Part shown: piece after piece, positions 27,201 to 34,365 of the stretch
How the letters are laid out: each line of letters starts with the position of its first letter
Position numbering within the stretch: position 1 is the first letter of the stretch
The notes under the pieces: generated by a model
Seen by the model: the letters and a program-made list of their open reading frames with translations, nothing else
Databases searched by the model: none
Told to the model about the DNA's origin: nothing
Translations under genes and position numbers: made by a program
Source: Humisphaera borealis
GTDB lineage: Bacteria; Planctomycetota; Phycisphaerae; Tepidisphaerales; Tepidisphaeraceae
DNA length: 64,000 nucleotides
NCBI RefSeq assembly: GCF_015169395.1
Contig: NZ_CP063458.1
Span: forward strand, 5,022,001 to 5,086,000
Direction of reading: 5' to 3'

Positions 27201-28722
27201 TGTCGCCGGACGTTCGGCGGATCTTGCCGTCGGGACCGTTGTCTTCCACCCAGAGGTAGTAGCTGAGCAACTGATCCGGCTCGGCCGACATCTTTTCCAG
27301 CGCCACGGTGTGGGCGACGTCTTTGCGGTCCTTCGCGGCAACGCCTTCGGCGAGTACCACATCTTTCGGCGGTTGCCCTGCAATGCCGTAGCTCATGCCG
27401 ACACGTTTCACGCCGAAGTCATCCCACACCTTGGCCTTGACGGTCATCTCTTCGATCGGCGAGACGTCGACGTCTTTCGCCGGGAACTCCAGCTTCAGCT
27501 CCGGCGGGCGATTGGCAGTGACGTTCAGCGCGAGCTGCGCCGGCCGCTTGGCATCGCGGCCGTCTTCGTCTTTCAGTTGCAGGCGGTACGTCTGCGACTG
27601 CGTCATGTCGACGGCGGCGGTGTACTGGTTGGGGTTCGCCGGGTCGGCGACCAGCTTCACAGGTGACGGCTGGGTGGTCGGAGCGTCGGTGTTTGCCGCG
27701 CCGTCGATCGGCTTACGCGGTGCGGGAATCAACACCGCTTCGGTGACGGGCTTGTTGAGCCGCAGCGTGAGCGTGGCTTTGGTCCCTTCGACCGCGGTCA
27801 CCGTGCGGACGTCCTGGACCACCTTCTCTTCCAGACCCGTGTAGGTGGGAAAGTTCAGCTTCGCATCGGCCTGTTCCAGCTCGGGGTGTTCGTAAACACC
27901 GACCTTGTACCAGCGGGTTTGCTGGCCGGCGTAACGGATGGCGTAGGTCAGACCGTTCTGCAGCGGTGACGTGCGACCGGCAAAGATCGGGTCGTCGAGG
28001 CTCTTGGCCATCGACAACTGGCTGGTCTGGCCGGCGCCGTCTTTCAACAGCAGCTGTACGTCGCCGGGCATCCGTTCGCCGAAACGGGCCAGGACGATCA
28101 GTCCGGTGCCACGTTCGACACTGGTGTCCTCCGGTTCGACCTTGATCTCAAAATCCTTTGCGACCGGTTGTGTCGCCGGGCCACCGGCCCAAAAGCCTTC
28201 GGAACCGGGTCGGCGGATGACATCTGCGACGATCGCCACCACCACCGCGACGAACGCGACCAGCAGCAGCGCGTGGGCCAGACCGGTCGTCCGCATGCGG
28301 GCAGCGGAAACGAGATCAAGCCAGCGATGCTGGCGGGCGTGGGCGAGAGATTCTTCGACAACGGTTTGCTCGAGGTAACCGAGGCGGCGCGTCTTCGAGG
28401 CCTGGTGCTGTTCGACCGCGGCCAGCAGTTTGGCGTCGAGGTCGGGGAACTTCGTCTCGACGCGACGGGCGATCCACATGGGGTCGCGGACGATGCGCAG
28501 CGCGCGGACGATGATCGGAACGATCAGCAGCGGAAGGACAACCAGGGCTACGAGTAGAAAGCCGGGGACGGCGTACCCGCCGCCGCGCGTCCAGGCGAGA
28601 ACGGCGAGCCCGACCGCCGCCAGCGCCAGCCAGACCGTCGCCAGCCCCGCCATCAGCAGGAGCCGGCGGTAACGAACGCTGACCTTATCGAGCTCGCGAA
28701 GGAGTTGTTCGTTGTTCTGCAT
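24223..28722 (-). CDS. DUF4175-like membrane protein with coiled coil and Gln-rich repeats
   Basis: This 1499-residue protein begins with membrane helices (about 20-44, 50-76 and 147-168). A periplasmic-type beta-rich region (about 185-490) resembles the DUF4175 family. From about 530 to 870 it is a charged, Gln/Glu/Arg-rich coiled coil. From about 870 to 1035 and 1170 to 1355 it is low-complexity Gln/Gly/Pro (QPGQ, and SGQGQ units repeated in tandem), interrupted by a helical segment near 1040-1165. The C-terminal 100 residues are helical (WADRLRDVEEMVSDPRLRAE) and conserved-looking. It is in the MoxR operon between the BatA-like and VWA/GATase genes. Long antisense frames across the Gln-rich part are artefacts of CTG/CAG-rich codons. 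Confidence 0.82.
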   Translation of the reverse strand: MQNNEQLLRELDKVSVRYRRLLLMAGLATVWLALAAVGLAVLAWTRGGGYAVPGFLLVALVVLPLLIVPIIVRALRIVRDPMWIARRVETKFPDLDAKLLAAVEQHQASKTRRLGYLEQTVVEESLAHARQHRWLDLVSAARMRTTGLAHALLLVAFVAVVVAIVADVIRRPGSEGFWAGGPATQPVAKDFEIKVEPEDTSVERGTGLIVLARFGERMPGDVQLLLKDGAGQTSQLSMAKSLDDPIFAGRTSPLQNGLTYAIRYAGQQTRWYKVGVYEHPELEQADAKLNFPTYTGLEEKVVQDVRTVTAVEGTKATLTLRLNKPVTEAVLIPAPRKPIDGAANTDAPTTQPSPVKLVADPANPNQYTAAVDMTQSQTYRLQLKDEDGRDAKRPAQLALNVTANRPPELKLEFPAKDVDVSPIEEMTVKAKVWDDFGVKRVGMSYGIAGQPPKDVVLAEGVAAKDRKDVAHTVALEKMSAEPDQLLSYYLWVEDNGPDGKIRRTSGDMFFAEVRPFEEIFRQGEQPSEEPQEEQQKQASQNAQQAEENAEKQKEIIAATWKVMRREIAKDPTPQFVPDVKLIAESQAELKEKTAGMAEKLTDERSKSFLASALKHMDNAVSELTSAAGGPAVDRLPNALSAEQAAYQDLLKLRAREHEVVRKNSKQKGQPSQSSASSRKQRQLDQLKLDQEQNRYEQQRTAQQQAQQQQQEAQARETRQVLSRLRELAQRQEDLNKQMKELQSALDAAKEEAKKEEIKRQLARLRDQQREMLQDTDQLRDRMEQPENQERMAEAKDQLDKTREDVRKAAEALEQNKTQEASAAGARAEQKLNQMKEEFRRQAAGQFGEAVENMRQEARQLDQKQQELSDQLAEMNGQPRPQRQQQQPNQPGQQPQASAGQRQPGQQQGQQPQAGQQPGAGEPQDGSPQGQPQQGEAQAGQPGQGRAGQGQSGQGQSGQGQSGQAQSGQARAGQPRGGQQRLGQPAGQPGDAQANAGQPGEQPQPGDPSGEPNAQTGQNAPGQNSPGQNRPQRPSLRAGEGKTPNRERIAQDLEQQRQKLESLLENMRQTIEKAEATEPLLSKQLYDTVRNVRQERADEAIDAARRLVDRGFVGEAQQAGEEAAKSVTKLREGVEKAAKGVLGDEDEALRRARAEVDALAQQLDREMGRNGQPPAAAPATRPALADRSNGRGNPSTRPAGDERQLADGGRNPRGGPTTRPGEAPQATGEQPNGQQPGERQPRGGTTRPAGEPAVAQGNPQPGQNPPQGQQQGQTPRQGQPGQQGQPQMANAGQQPGAQPGQGQQPGQQGQQPGQQPGQGQQAGEQPGQPGQGNPPGQAQAQQQGQPGQGRQPGQRQPGLRGGNTNDQANPAEVADRGPGAPSDEGRQAGPLTGEGFREWADRLRDVEEMVSDPRLRAEAARIRERAKAVRAEVDRHSKEPNWDLVRNEIGLPLAELRKAITEELLRRQGGEALVPIDREPVPPEFAEQVRKYYERLGAGK

Positions 28723-28731
28723 AGCGTTCTC

Positions 28732-28833
28732 GTAGGGTCCGCCTTGGCGGACGCGATCGGTATTTCAAGTAGGGTCCGCCTTGGCGGACGTGCACGGTTT
28801 CGAGAGCCACGCGTCCGCCAAGGCGGACCCTAC
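28732..28833. repeat. GGGTCCGCCTTGGCGGAC hairpins, two direct and one inverted
   Basis: Arms at 28732-28754 and 28769-28790 are direct copies, and 28812-28833 is inverted. The core GGGTCCGCCTTGGCGGAC is self-complementary (7-bp stem, TT loop). The inverted arm contains the TAG stop (28830-28832) of the BatA-like gene. The same family occurs at 32307-32328 and 59221-59332. Confidence 0.92.
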
Positions 28834-31001
28834 ACCGCAGCTCCCGCTGTACTCCGCCGTGCCAGCAGTCCTGCGACCACCGTCTCTGCCGCGACAAAGC
28901 CGAGGACCGCCACGATCAGCCACCGCCACAGCTTCTGCTTGCTCTCCAACTCGGCCGTCTTGAGCTGCCGTTGCCGTTCGACGACCTGCTCGGCGGTCAT
29001 CGCCTTGCCGACCTTGGCGCCCCAGCGTTCGAGTTCTTCGACGCCGACCGGGGCGGTGCGGCTCTCGTCGGCAGGCAAATTGACGGCCAGCGGCGTTTCG
29101 CGTCCGCCGATGGATAGCCGATAGATGCCCGGCCGGTCGGATGCCTCGGCGGCTGTCGCTGTCCCGCCGACGGGCAGATCGATCTTGCGGCCGTCGGGCG
29201 TCAGCAGCACGCGAGCCTCGCCCGGCTTCGCCGCCGGAAGCGCAATTGGCTCGTACACATTCTGTTGCGCTTCAACGGTCGTTCCGTCCTTTCTACGCAC
29301 CAGACCGCCGATCAGTGGCACAAACTTGGTGGAAAGTGCCAACTGGCTATCCGCCGGTTGCCAACCGGCCGTCGCGACAAGCAGCTTTCCCTGCCCGATG
29401 GTCTTCTCCACCAGGAAGGGGTCGCCGTCATCAAACCAGACGATGGTGCGGGCTTCTGCCGCTTGTGGCAGCGTCAACTTGCGGTGTTTCCAGAAGCGAA
29501 TCTTGGTGAAATCGGCAAAGCGAGCCTCGGCGAAGGGGACAAAGAGCGGGTGCGACAATTCGACGCGGGCGAGCAGGGCGTAATCGCGTGGCGGGGCTTC
29601 GGTGATCGTCGGTTTGGCGTCGGACAGCATTGCCGCCAGCCCGTCGGCGGTGGGAAGGTCCTTCAAAACCCAGAAGACGTCGCCGCCGCTTTCTGCGTAT
29701 TTGCGCAGGGTTGCGGCTCGCTCGGCTGGAACAGGTGCCGCGACAATCGCCAGCCGAAGGTCGAGCAGGTCGGCGGCACCGATCGGATCGGTCGGCTTCC
29801 GGGTGACAAACTCGATCGATCGCTGTGGCAGGTCTCCGAGCGCGCCGCGGACATAGTACAGCAGGCCCTGGAGGTCCTCCGACGCGTCTTCGCCAATGTA
29901 GAGCAGACGGACGATGTCGGTTCGCGGCGGAACGATATACAGGGTGTTGTCGAAGTCGAAATCGTCGCCGCGGAGGATCAGGCGGTCGGGCGGGGCGGCG
30001 GTAGTGCCTGCCGGCTGCGTTGACGGCCCGCCGGGCGAGCTGGTGCTTATTGCCGCGAGGCCGGGCCACGGTACGCGAACGACCAGGCTTTTGCCGGCGG
30101 GGGCGTAGACCTTGATCGGGTCGAAACCGGCGATCGGACCGGCGGAACTTGCCCAGGTGATCGTGAACTGTTCCGTTGCTCCGCCGGGTTGATTGGTGAC
30201 GCGAACCCGAAGCCGGTTATCGGTGTCGCCGGGGGCGCCCGGCGTCGCAGCCTGCTCGGCGAGTTGCAGGCCGGCGTTGGTCGTCTGCTTCGGCGAGACC
30301 GACTTGACGTCGAGCAGCACGCTCGGCGGCCACTGATGGCCCTGAAGCGCTTCGATGTGCCCGCCCGCCTGGATGTCAGACACCAGAACAAGTTGCCGGC
30401 CGGATCGATCGATATCGGTCCTGGCGCCTTCTTCTGCAACTAGCAGATCGGCGACCGCTGCGACGGCATCGCCCAGCCGGGTAGCGGCAAAGGTGGGCTT
30501 GGTGTCGGCCAGACGGGCTTTCATCGCTGCCGCCCGAACGGCGGGCGCGAGCTCGTTCCACTCGGCAAACGTCAGCCCCGGCCGAACCTGGCGGTCGAAA
30601 AAGTAGAGTGAGGCTTCGTCCTGCGGCTTCAGGTCGTCGATCGTCTGCTGCACGCGGTCGGTGGCCTGCTGCCAGAGGTCGCCGCGCATCATGCTGGCGC
30701 TGGTATCGACGAGAATTGCGACGCGCCGGCCGCGACCCTGGCCGCTGGCCGTGTCTTCTTTCGCTTGCAGGAAGGGCCGGCAGAAGGCCACCGCCAGCAA
30801 TGCGAGGGCCGCCGCGCGCAGCAGCAAAAGCAGAATGTTCGAGAGCCGGCTTCGCTTGGTCAGCTTGGGCGGCGACGGCTGCAGAAACATCAGCGAACTG
30901 AAGGCCTGCTTCCCCTGCGGCGTGCGCCGGATGAGATGAAAGACGATCGGCAGCGCGATCGCCAGCAGGCCTGCGAAATAAAGTGGGGCGAGTAAGCCCA
31001 T
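28830..31001 (-). CDS. BatA-like membrane protein with VWA domain
   Basis: The 723-residue protein starts with the aerotolerance-regulator N-terminal segment: a first helix (about 3-24), the loop PQGKQAFSSLMFLQPSPPKL, and a second helix (about 54-74). A VWA domain follows with the metal-site motif DTSAS at 99-103. The middle and C-terminal parts are mixed alpha/beta, and a last hydrophobic helix lies near 695-718 (LWRWLIVAVLGFVAAETVVA). The family anchors a metal-dependent protein-binding domain to the inner membrane and works with MoxR ATPases and DUF58 proteins, both upstream here. The TAG stop lies within a dispersed palindrome. Confidence 0.88.
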   Translation of the reverse strand: MGLLAPLYFAGLLAIALPIVFHLIRRTPQGKQAFSSLMFLQPSPPKLTKRSRLSNILLLLLRAAALALLAVAFCRPFLQAKEDTASGQGRGRRVAILVDTSASMMRGDLWQQATDRVQQTIDDLKPQDEASLYFFDRQVRPGLTFAEWNELAPAVRAAAMKARLADTKPTFAATRLGDAVAAVADLLVAEEGARTDIDRSGRQLVLVSDIQAGGHIEALQGHQWPPSVLLDVKSVSPKQTTNAGLQLAEQAATPGAPGDTDNRLRVRVTNQPGGATEQFTITWASSAGPIAGFDPIKVYAPAGKSLVVRVPWPGLAAISTSSPGGPSTQPAGTTAAPPDRLILRGDDFDFDNTLYIVPPRTDIVRLLYIGEDASEDLQGLLYYVRGALGDLPQRSIEFVTRKPTDPIGAADLLDLRLAIVAAPVPAERAATLRKYAESGGDVFWVLKDLPTADGLAAMLSDAKPTITEAPPRDYALLARVELSHPLFVPFAEARFADFTKIRFWKHRKLTLPQAAEARTIVWFDDGDPFLVEKTIGQGKLLVATAGWQPADSQLALSTKFVPLIGGLVRRKDGTTVEAQQNVYEPIALPAAKPGEARVLLTPDGRKIDLPVGGTATAAEASDRPGIYRLSIGGRETPLAVNLPADESRTAPVGVEELERWGAKVGKAMTAEQVVERQRQLKTAELESKQKLWRWLIVAVLGFVAAETVVAGLLARRSTAGAAV

Positions 31002-31041
31002 ACGTTCAATCCGCTAACTCAAAAGCTCTCTGACGTTCGTT

Positions 31042-31207
31042 TTCACCACGAAGGCACGAAGGGCACGAAGGAACACGAAAAAGAGAAGCGTTCAGATCTG
31101 ACCATGAGATCGGCCAAACTCGATGAACTCAGATCGCTTGAACATTGAATCGACAAGGTCGCTTTTCTTCTTCGTGTACCTTTGTGCCCTTCGTGTCTTC
31201 GTGGTGA
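31042..31207. repeat. Long inverted repeat, CACCACGAAGGCACGAAGG family
   Basis: Arms of about 43-45 nt at 31042-31084 and 31163-31207 are inverted with a few mismatches, starting TTCACCACGAAGGCACG and continuing GGGCACGAAGG. The spacer is 78 bp. The element lies within the DUF58-BatA gap of the operon and would form a very stable RNA stem if transcribed. Confidence 0.92.
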
Positions 31208-31234
31208 ATCCGAACTCCGATCGACTTCATTTGC

Positions 31235-32212
31235 TCACCGGGCCGCACGATTCGTCGCCCGTGACACCTGCCGGCCGCTTCGTACCCTTGCCTGGACGAA
31301 ATCGAACAGTGCCAGTTCCAGCGGCTGCGACGTCGGCAGTTGATAGTAGTCCACGCCCAGGTCGCTGCAGATCCGCTTCACCTCTTCGGCGTGCTTGTTG
31401 AACTTTTCCAGATACTGTGCCCGGGCGGCGACGGGGTCGATATACAGATTTCGCCCGGATTCCATGTCCTCGAACATCGCCGCCTTGTCGAACTTGAACT
31501 CGATCTCGGCCGGGTCGAGCACGCGCAGGATGACCACCTCGTGCCCCTGCGACCGGAGATAACCGAGCTGGTTCTGCAGCAGATCGATCGGGGCGAGCAG
31601 GTCGGAAATCAGCACGATCATGCCACGCTTCCGCACCGTGATCGCGATCTGTTCCAGCGGGGCGGCGAGATCAGTTCTGGTGCCGGCGGTCGCGCGTTCC
31701 AGGCACAACATCAGGCGGCGCAGATGCCCTGGCCGGTACCGCGCCGGCAGGTAGTCGGCGATCTCCTGATCGAACGTCACCAGGCCAGCGGCGTCGCGCT
31801 GAGTTGAGAGGAAGTAGGCCAGCGTCGCCGCGGCGGTGCGGGCATACTCGACCTTGGTGTAACCGATCGAGCCGTACCCCATCGACTTGCTCAAATCGAC
31901 CAGCAAATGGCAGCGCAGGTTGGTCTCGTCTTCGTATCGCTTGATGTAGTAGCGATCGGACCGGGCGAAGAGCTTCCAATCAAGGTACCGCAGGTCGTCG
32001 CCGGCGGTGTATTGGCGGTATTCGCTGAACTCGACCGAGAACCCGTGGTGAGGACTGCGATGAAGACCGGACAGAAAGCCCTGCACCACGATCTTGGCGC
32101 GAAGCTGCAGGCTCTTGATCCGCATCAACGTCGGCGGATCGATCAGGCTCGCCACGCGCGTCGATGGAGCGGCGTCGTTCATGCGCGGCGAGGTTGTTGG
32201 TGCGGTCGCCAT
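31235..32212 (-). CDS. DUF58 domain protein
   Basis: This 325-residue cytoplasmic protein carries the DUF58 signature: VEFSEYRQYTAGDDLRYLDW near residue 60, then ARSDRYYIKRYEDETNLRC. It continues into a VWA-like fold (LLVDLSKSMGYGS with DLSKS as the metal motif; GMIVLISDLLAP). DUF58 proteins accompany MoxR ATPases. By knowledge of the family they act as VWA-type partners in assembling or activating other protein complexes. The gene lies 112 bp after moxR in the operon. The ATG at 32210-32212 is used; an internal Met at residue 11 is also possible. Confidence 0.92.
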   Translation of the reverse strand: MATAPTTSPRMNDAAPSTRVASLIDPPTLMRIKSLQLRAKIVVQGFLSGLHRSPHHGFSVEFSEYRQYTAGDDLRYLDWKLFARSDRYYIKRYEDETNLRCHLLVDLSKSMGYGSIGYTKVEYARTAAATLAYFLSTQRDAAGLVTFDQEIADYLPARYRPGHLRRLMLCLERATAGTRTDLAAPLEQIAITVRKRGMIVLISDLLAPIDLLQNQLGYLRSQGHEVVILRVLDPAEIEFKFDKAAMFEDMESGRNLYIDPVAARAQYLEKFNKHAEEVKRICSDLGVDYYQLPTSQPLELALFDFVQARVRSGRQVSRATNRAAR

Positions 32213-32218
32213 ACTTTT

Positions 32219-32328
32219 GTGACACGGGCGTCTCGCCCATGTTCGCGCTCCATCGACAGTTCAAACAAATACAGGCGAGACGCCCATTCCAAGACGCCGC
32301 GTCTCGCGTCCGCCAAGGCGGACCCTAC
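32219..32328. repeat. Composite: GGGCGTCTCGCCC pair plus single GGGTCCGCC arm
   Basis: A GGGCGTCTCGCCC hairpin (32226-32238) and its inverted copy (32275-32286) are joined to a GGGTCCGCCTTGGCGGAC-type arm at 32307-32328. The latter contains the TAG stop (32325-32327) of moxR. Two families therefore sit side by side in one 112-bp gap. Confidence 0.85.
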
Positions 32329-33341
32329 TTTCCAGGCGGCTTTACTGCTTCCAACAGGCGATTGATGACGCTCTCCACCGTGACGCCTTCGGCCTCGGCC
32401 CGGTAATTCACCAGGATGCGATGCCGGAGCGTGGCGTGGGCCAGTGCCTTGATATCGTCATTCGAGACGTGCGCGCGACCCTGGAACAATGCCCTTGCTT
32501 TCGCGCCCAGCACCATGAACTGGGCCGCCCGAAGACCGGCACCCCAGCTCACCCATTGCTTCACGAAGTCCGGCGTTTCCGCCTGACCCGGTCGGCTCGC
32601 GGCGGCCAGGCGGACGGCGTAACGCACCACATCTTCGGCGACAGGCACTTTTCGCACGATCTCATGAAACCTCAGAACGTCTTCGCCGGTAAAGAGCGGC
32701 TCGATGGGCTTGGGTTTGCCGCCGGTGGTTCGCCTGACGACTTCCACCTCGTCATTCTCGGGCAGGTAGTCGATGATCACGTTGAACATGAACCGGTCGA
32801 GCTGCGCTTCGGGCAGGGGGTAGGTGCCTTCCTGTTCGATTGGGTTCTGCGTGGCGAGCACGAAGAACGGCTCTTCAAGCGGGTAACGAACGCCGGCCGC
32901 GGTGACCTGGTGTTCCTGCATCGCTTCGAGCAGTGCCGCTTGTGTCTTTGGGGGCGTGCGGTTGATTTCGTCGGCCAGCAGCACGTTGGCGAAGACGGGC
33001 CCTTTGACGAACTGCATCCGCCGACGGCCGTCGCCGGAATCTTCCAGGATTTCGGTGCCGGTGATATCGGCGGGCATCAGGTCGGGTGTGAACTGGATGC
33101 GCTGGAACTTGAGGTGGAACATCTGCGCCAGCGAGCGCACGAGCAGTGTCTTGGCAAGTCCCGGCGCGCCGGTGATCAGGCAATGGCCGCCGGCGAACAG
33201 GCTGTACAGCAGCAGTTCGGTGACATCGTGCTGCCCGACGACGGCTTTGGACAGTTCCTCGCCGATGCGCCCCCGCGCCGCGCGGAGTTGCTCGACAGCC
33301 TGGCGTTCGGATTCGTAAAGGTCGGTCTCTGGTTGGCTCAC
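32325..33341 (-). CDS. MoxR family AAA+ ATPase
   Basis: The 338-residue protein is a MoxR-type AAA+ ATPase. Walker A is GAPGLAKT at residues 58-65, Walker B is LLADEIN at about 121-127 with Asp124 and Glu125, and the following NRTPPKTQAALLEAMQE is diagnostic of the family, as is ATQNPIEQEGTYPLPEAQLD (sensor 1 region). The protein is thought to remodel or activate partners, with DUF58 and VWA proteins as adaptors. The likely start is GTG at 33339-33341, with GGAG 6 bp upstream on the minus strand. It is the second-to-third gene of the operon, after DUF4159. Confidence 0.95.
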   Translation of the reverse strand: MSQPETDLYESERQAVEQLRAARGRIGEELSKAVVGQHDVTELLLYSLFAGGHCLITGAPGLAKTLLVRSLAQMFHLKFQRIQFTPDLMPADITGTEILEDSGDGRRRMQFVKGPVFANVLLADEINRTPPKTQAALLEAMQEHQVTAAGVRYPLEEPFFVLATQNPIEQEGTYPLPEAQLDRFMFNVIIDYLPENDEVEVVRRTTGGKPKPIEPLFTGEDVLRFHEIVRKVPVAEDVVRYAVRLAAASRPGQAETPDFVKQWVSWGAGLRAAQFMVLGAKARALFQGRAHVSNDDIKALAHATLRHRILVNYRAEAEGVTVESVINRLLEAVKPPGK

Positions 33342-33359
33342 TCAGGACTCCGGCAGTTT

Positions 33360-33423
33360 GTGGTGCAGGCTTTCCAGCCTGCATGGACTCTCTGGCTGCA
33401 GGCTGGAAAGCCTGCACCACAAC
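33360..33423. repeat. Inverted pair of GCAGGCTTTCCAGCCTGC hairpins, copy 1
   Basis: Arms at 33360-33383 and 33397-33420 (extending to 33423) are inverted copies with a self-complementary core GCAGGCTTTCCAGCCTGC and a TGGT border. The right arm abuts the DUF4159 stop (33427-33429), only a few bases away. A second copy is at 59830-59887. Confidence 0.9.
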
Positions 33424-33426
33424 CAT

Positions 33427-34275
33427 TCAGTGCGTCATCGCGTAGAACACGATGTTGATTCCCATCGGGTACGCCTTCTTTTCAGAAAACTCGCGGAAGT
33501 AATACTCGTCCTCGCCTTCGCGTTCCCACCCGTCGCCGAGGTCGGTGTTATGGCAGATGATCGCCATCATCCGTCCCTTGTCGTCGAAGATGCCTTTGTA
33601 GTGCACTTCCTTGGCGTCGGGACGTTCCCAGGTGATGTCTGTGCCCCGATACCGCTGCGCAAAACCGATCGAGGGGACCTGCGGCTTTTCTTTTAGGTTG
33701 AAAACGGCGTGGAAGAGCGGGTGTTCCAGTGGCAATTCCTGTGGCTCGCGGTCGGGGAACACACGCTTGATCTCGCGATAGAAGTTCTCCCACTCGGCCT
33801 CGCCCCAGAAGTCGTCCACCATCAGGAAGCCGCCATTGAGCAGGTAATGCCGGAGCTTAACGACTTCCTCCTCGGAGAACTCCAACCCGCCGGGTTCGAT
33901 CATGTAGATGAATGGGTAGTCGAACAGTTCGGGGTCGGTCAGTTCAAGGTTCTTGGGAACGGGATCGACCTTGAGCGACGTGAGCTGTTGAAGCCGGAAG
34001 GAGAAGTTCATGTCGCTGTCCGGCATGTCCGTCTCCCAGCCGCCGCCGTAGCGACCCCAGGACTTGTACCGCAGACGGATGAACGTAAACACGTCGGACT
34101 TGAAGTTTGGGTCGACATCCCAAACGGGAATGCCCGCTCGGTCGGTGAGATCCTGGATGCCGGCCCCCTCGGCAACACGCGACCGGCGGGAACGCTGGGC
34201 GACGACGAGCGTCGCCAGCAAGGCTACAACAAGTAGCGGGACAAAGATTCGGACCGCGGGTCGGATGGTCATCAT
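33427..34275 (-). CDS. DUF4159 domain protein
   Basis: This 282-residue protein has an N-terminal signal-anchor (about 8-26, FVPLLVVALLATLVVAQ) and then a DUF4159 domain, a divergent class I glutamine-amidotransferase fold: FTFIRLRYKSWGRYGGGWETD near 65, PFIYMIEPGGLEFSEEE near 125, LNGGFLMVDDFWGEAEW near 148, and the closing YPMGINIVFYAMTH. The family typically accompanies MoxR/DUF58 genes, as here. The function is unknown. The gene starts with two adjacent ATG codons. Confidence 0.9.
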   Translation of the reverse strand: MMTIRPAVRIFVPLLVVALLATLVVAQRSRRSRVAEGAGIQDLTDRAGIPVWDVDPNFKSDVFTFIRLRYKSWGRYGGGWETDMPDSDMNFSFRLQQLTSLKVDPVPKNLELTDPELFDYPFIYMIEPGGLEFSEEEVVKLRHYLLNGGFLMVDDFWGEAEWENFYREIKRVFPDREPQELPLEHPLFHAVFNLKEKPQVPSIGFAQRYRGTDITWERPDAKEVHYKGIFDDKGRMMAIICHNTDLGDGWEREGEDEYYFREFSEKKAYPMGINIVFYAMTH

Positions 34276-34365
34276 CCTTCTTTCTGTTCAGGGCCAAACA
34301 CGCGTCTCTTCGTTTCGCGGAGGATCGAAGGGGGACGCAATGTTTCGGCGTGGAACTACCTGTCG

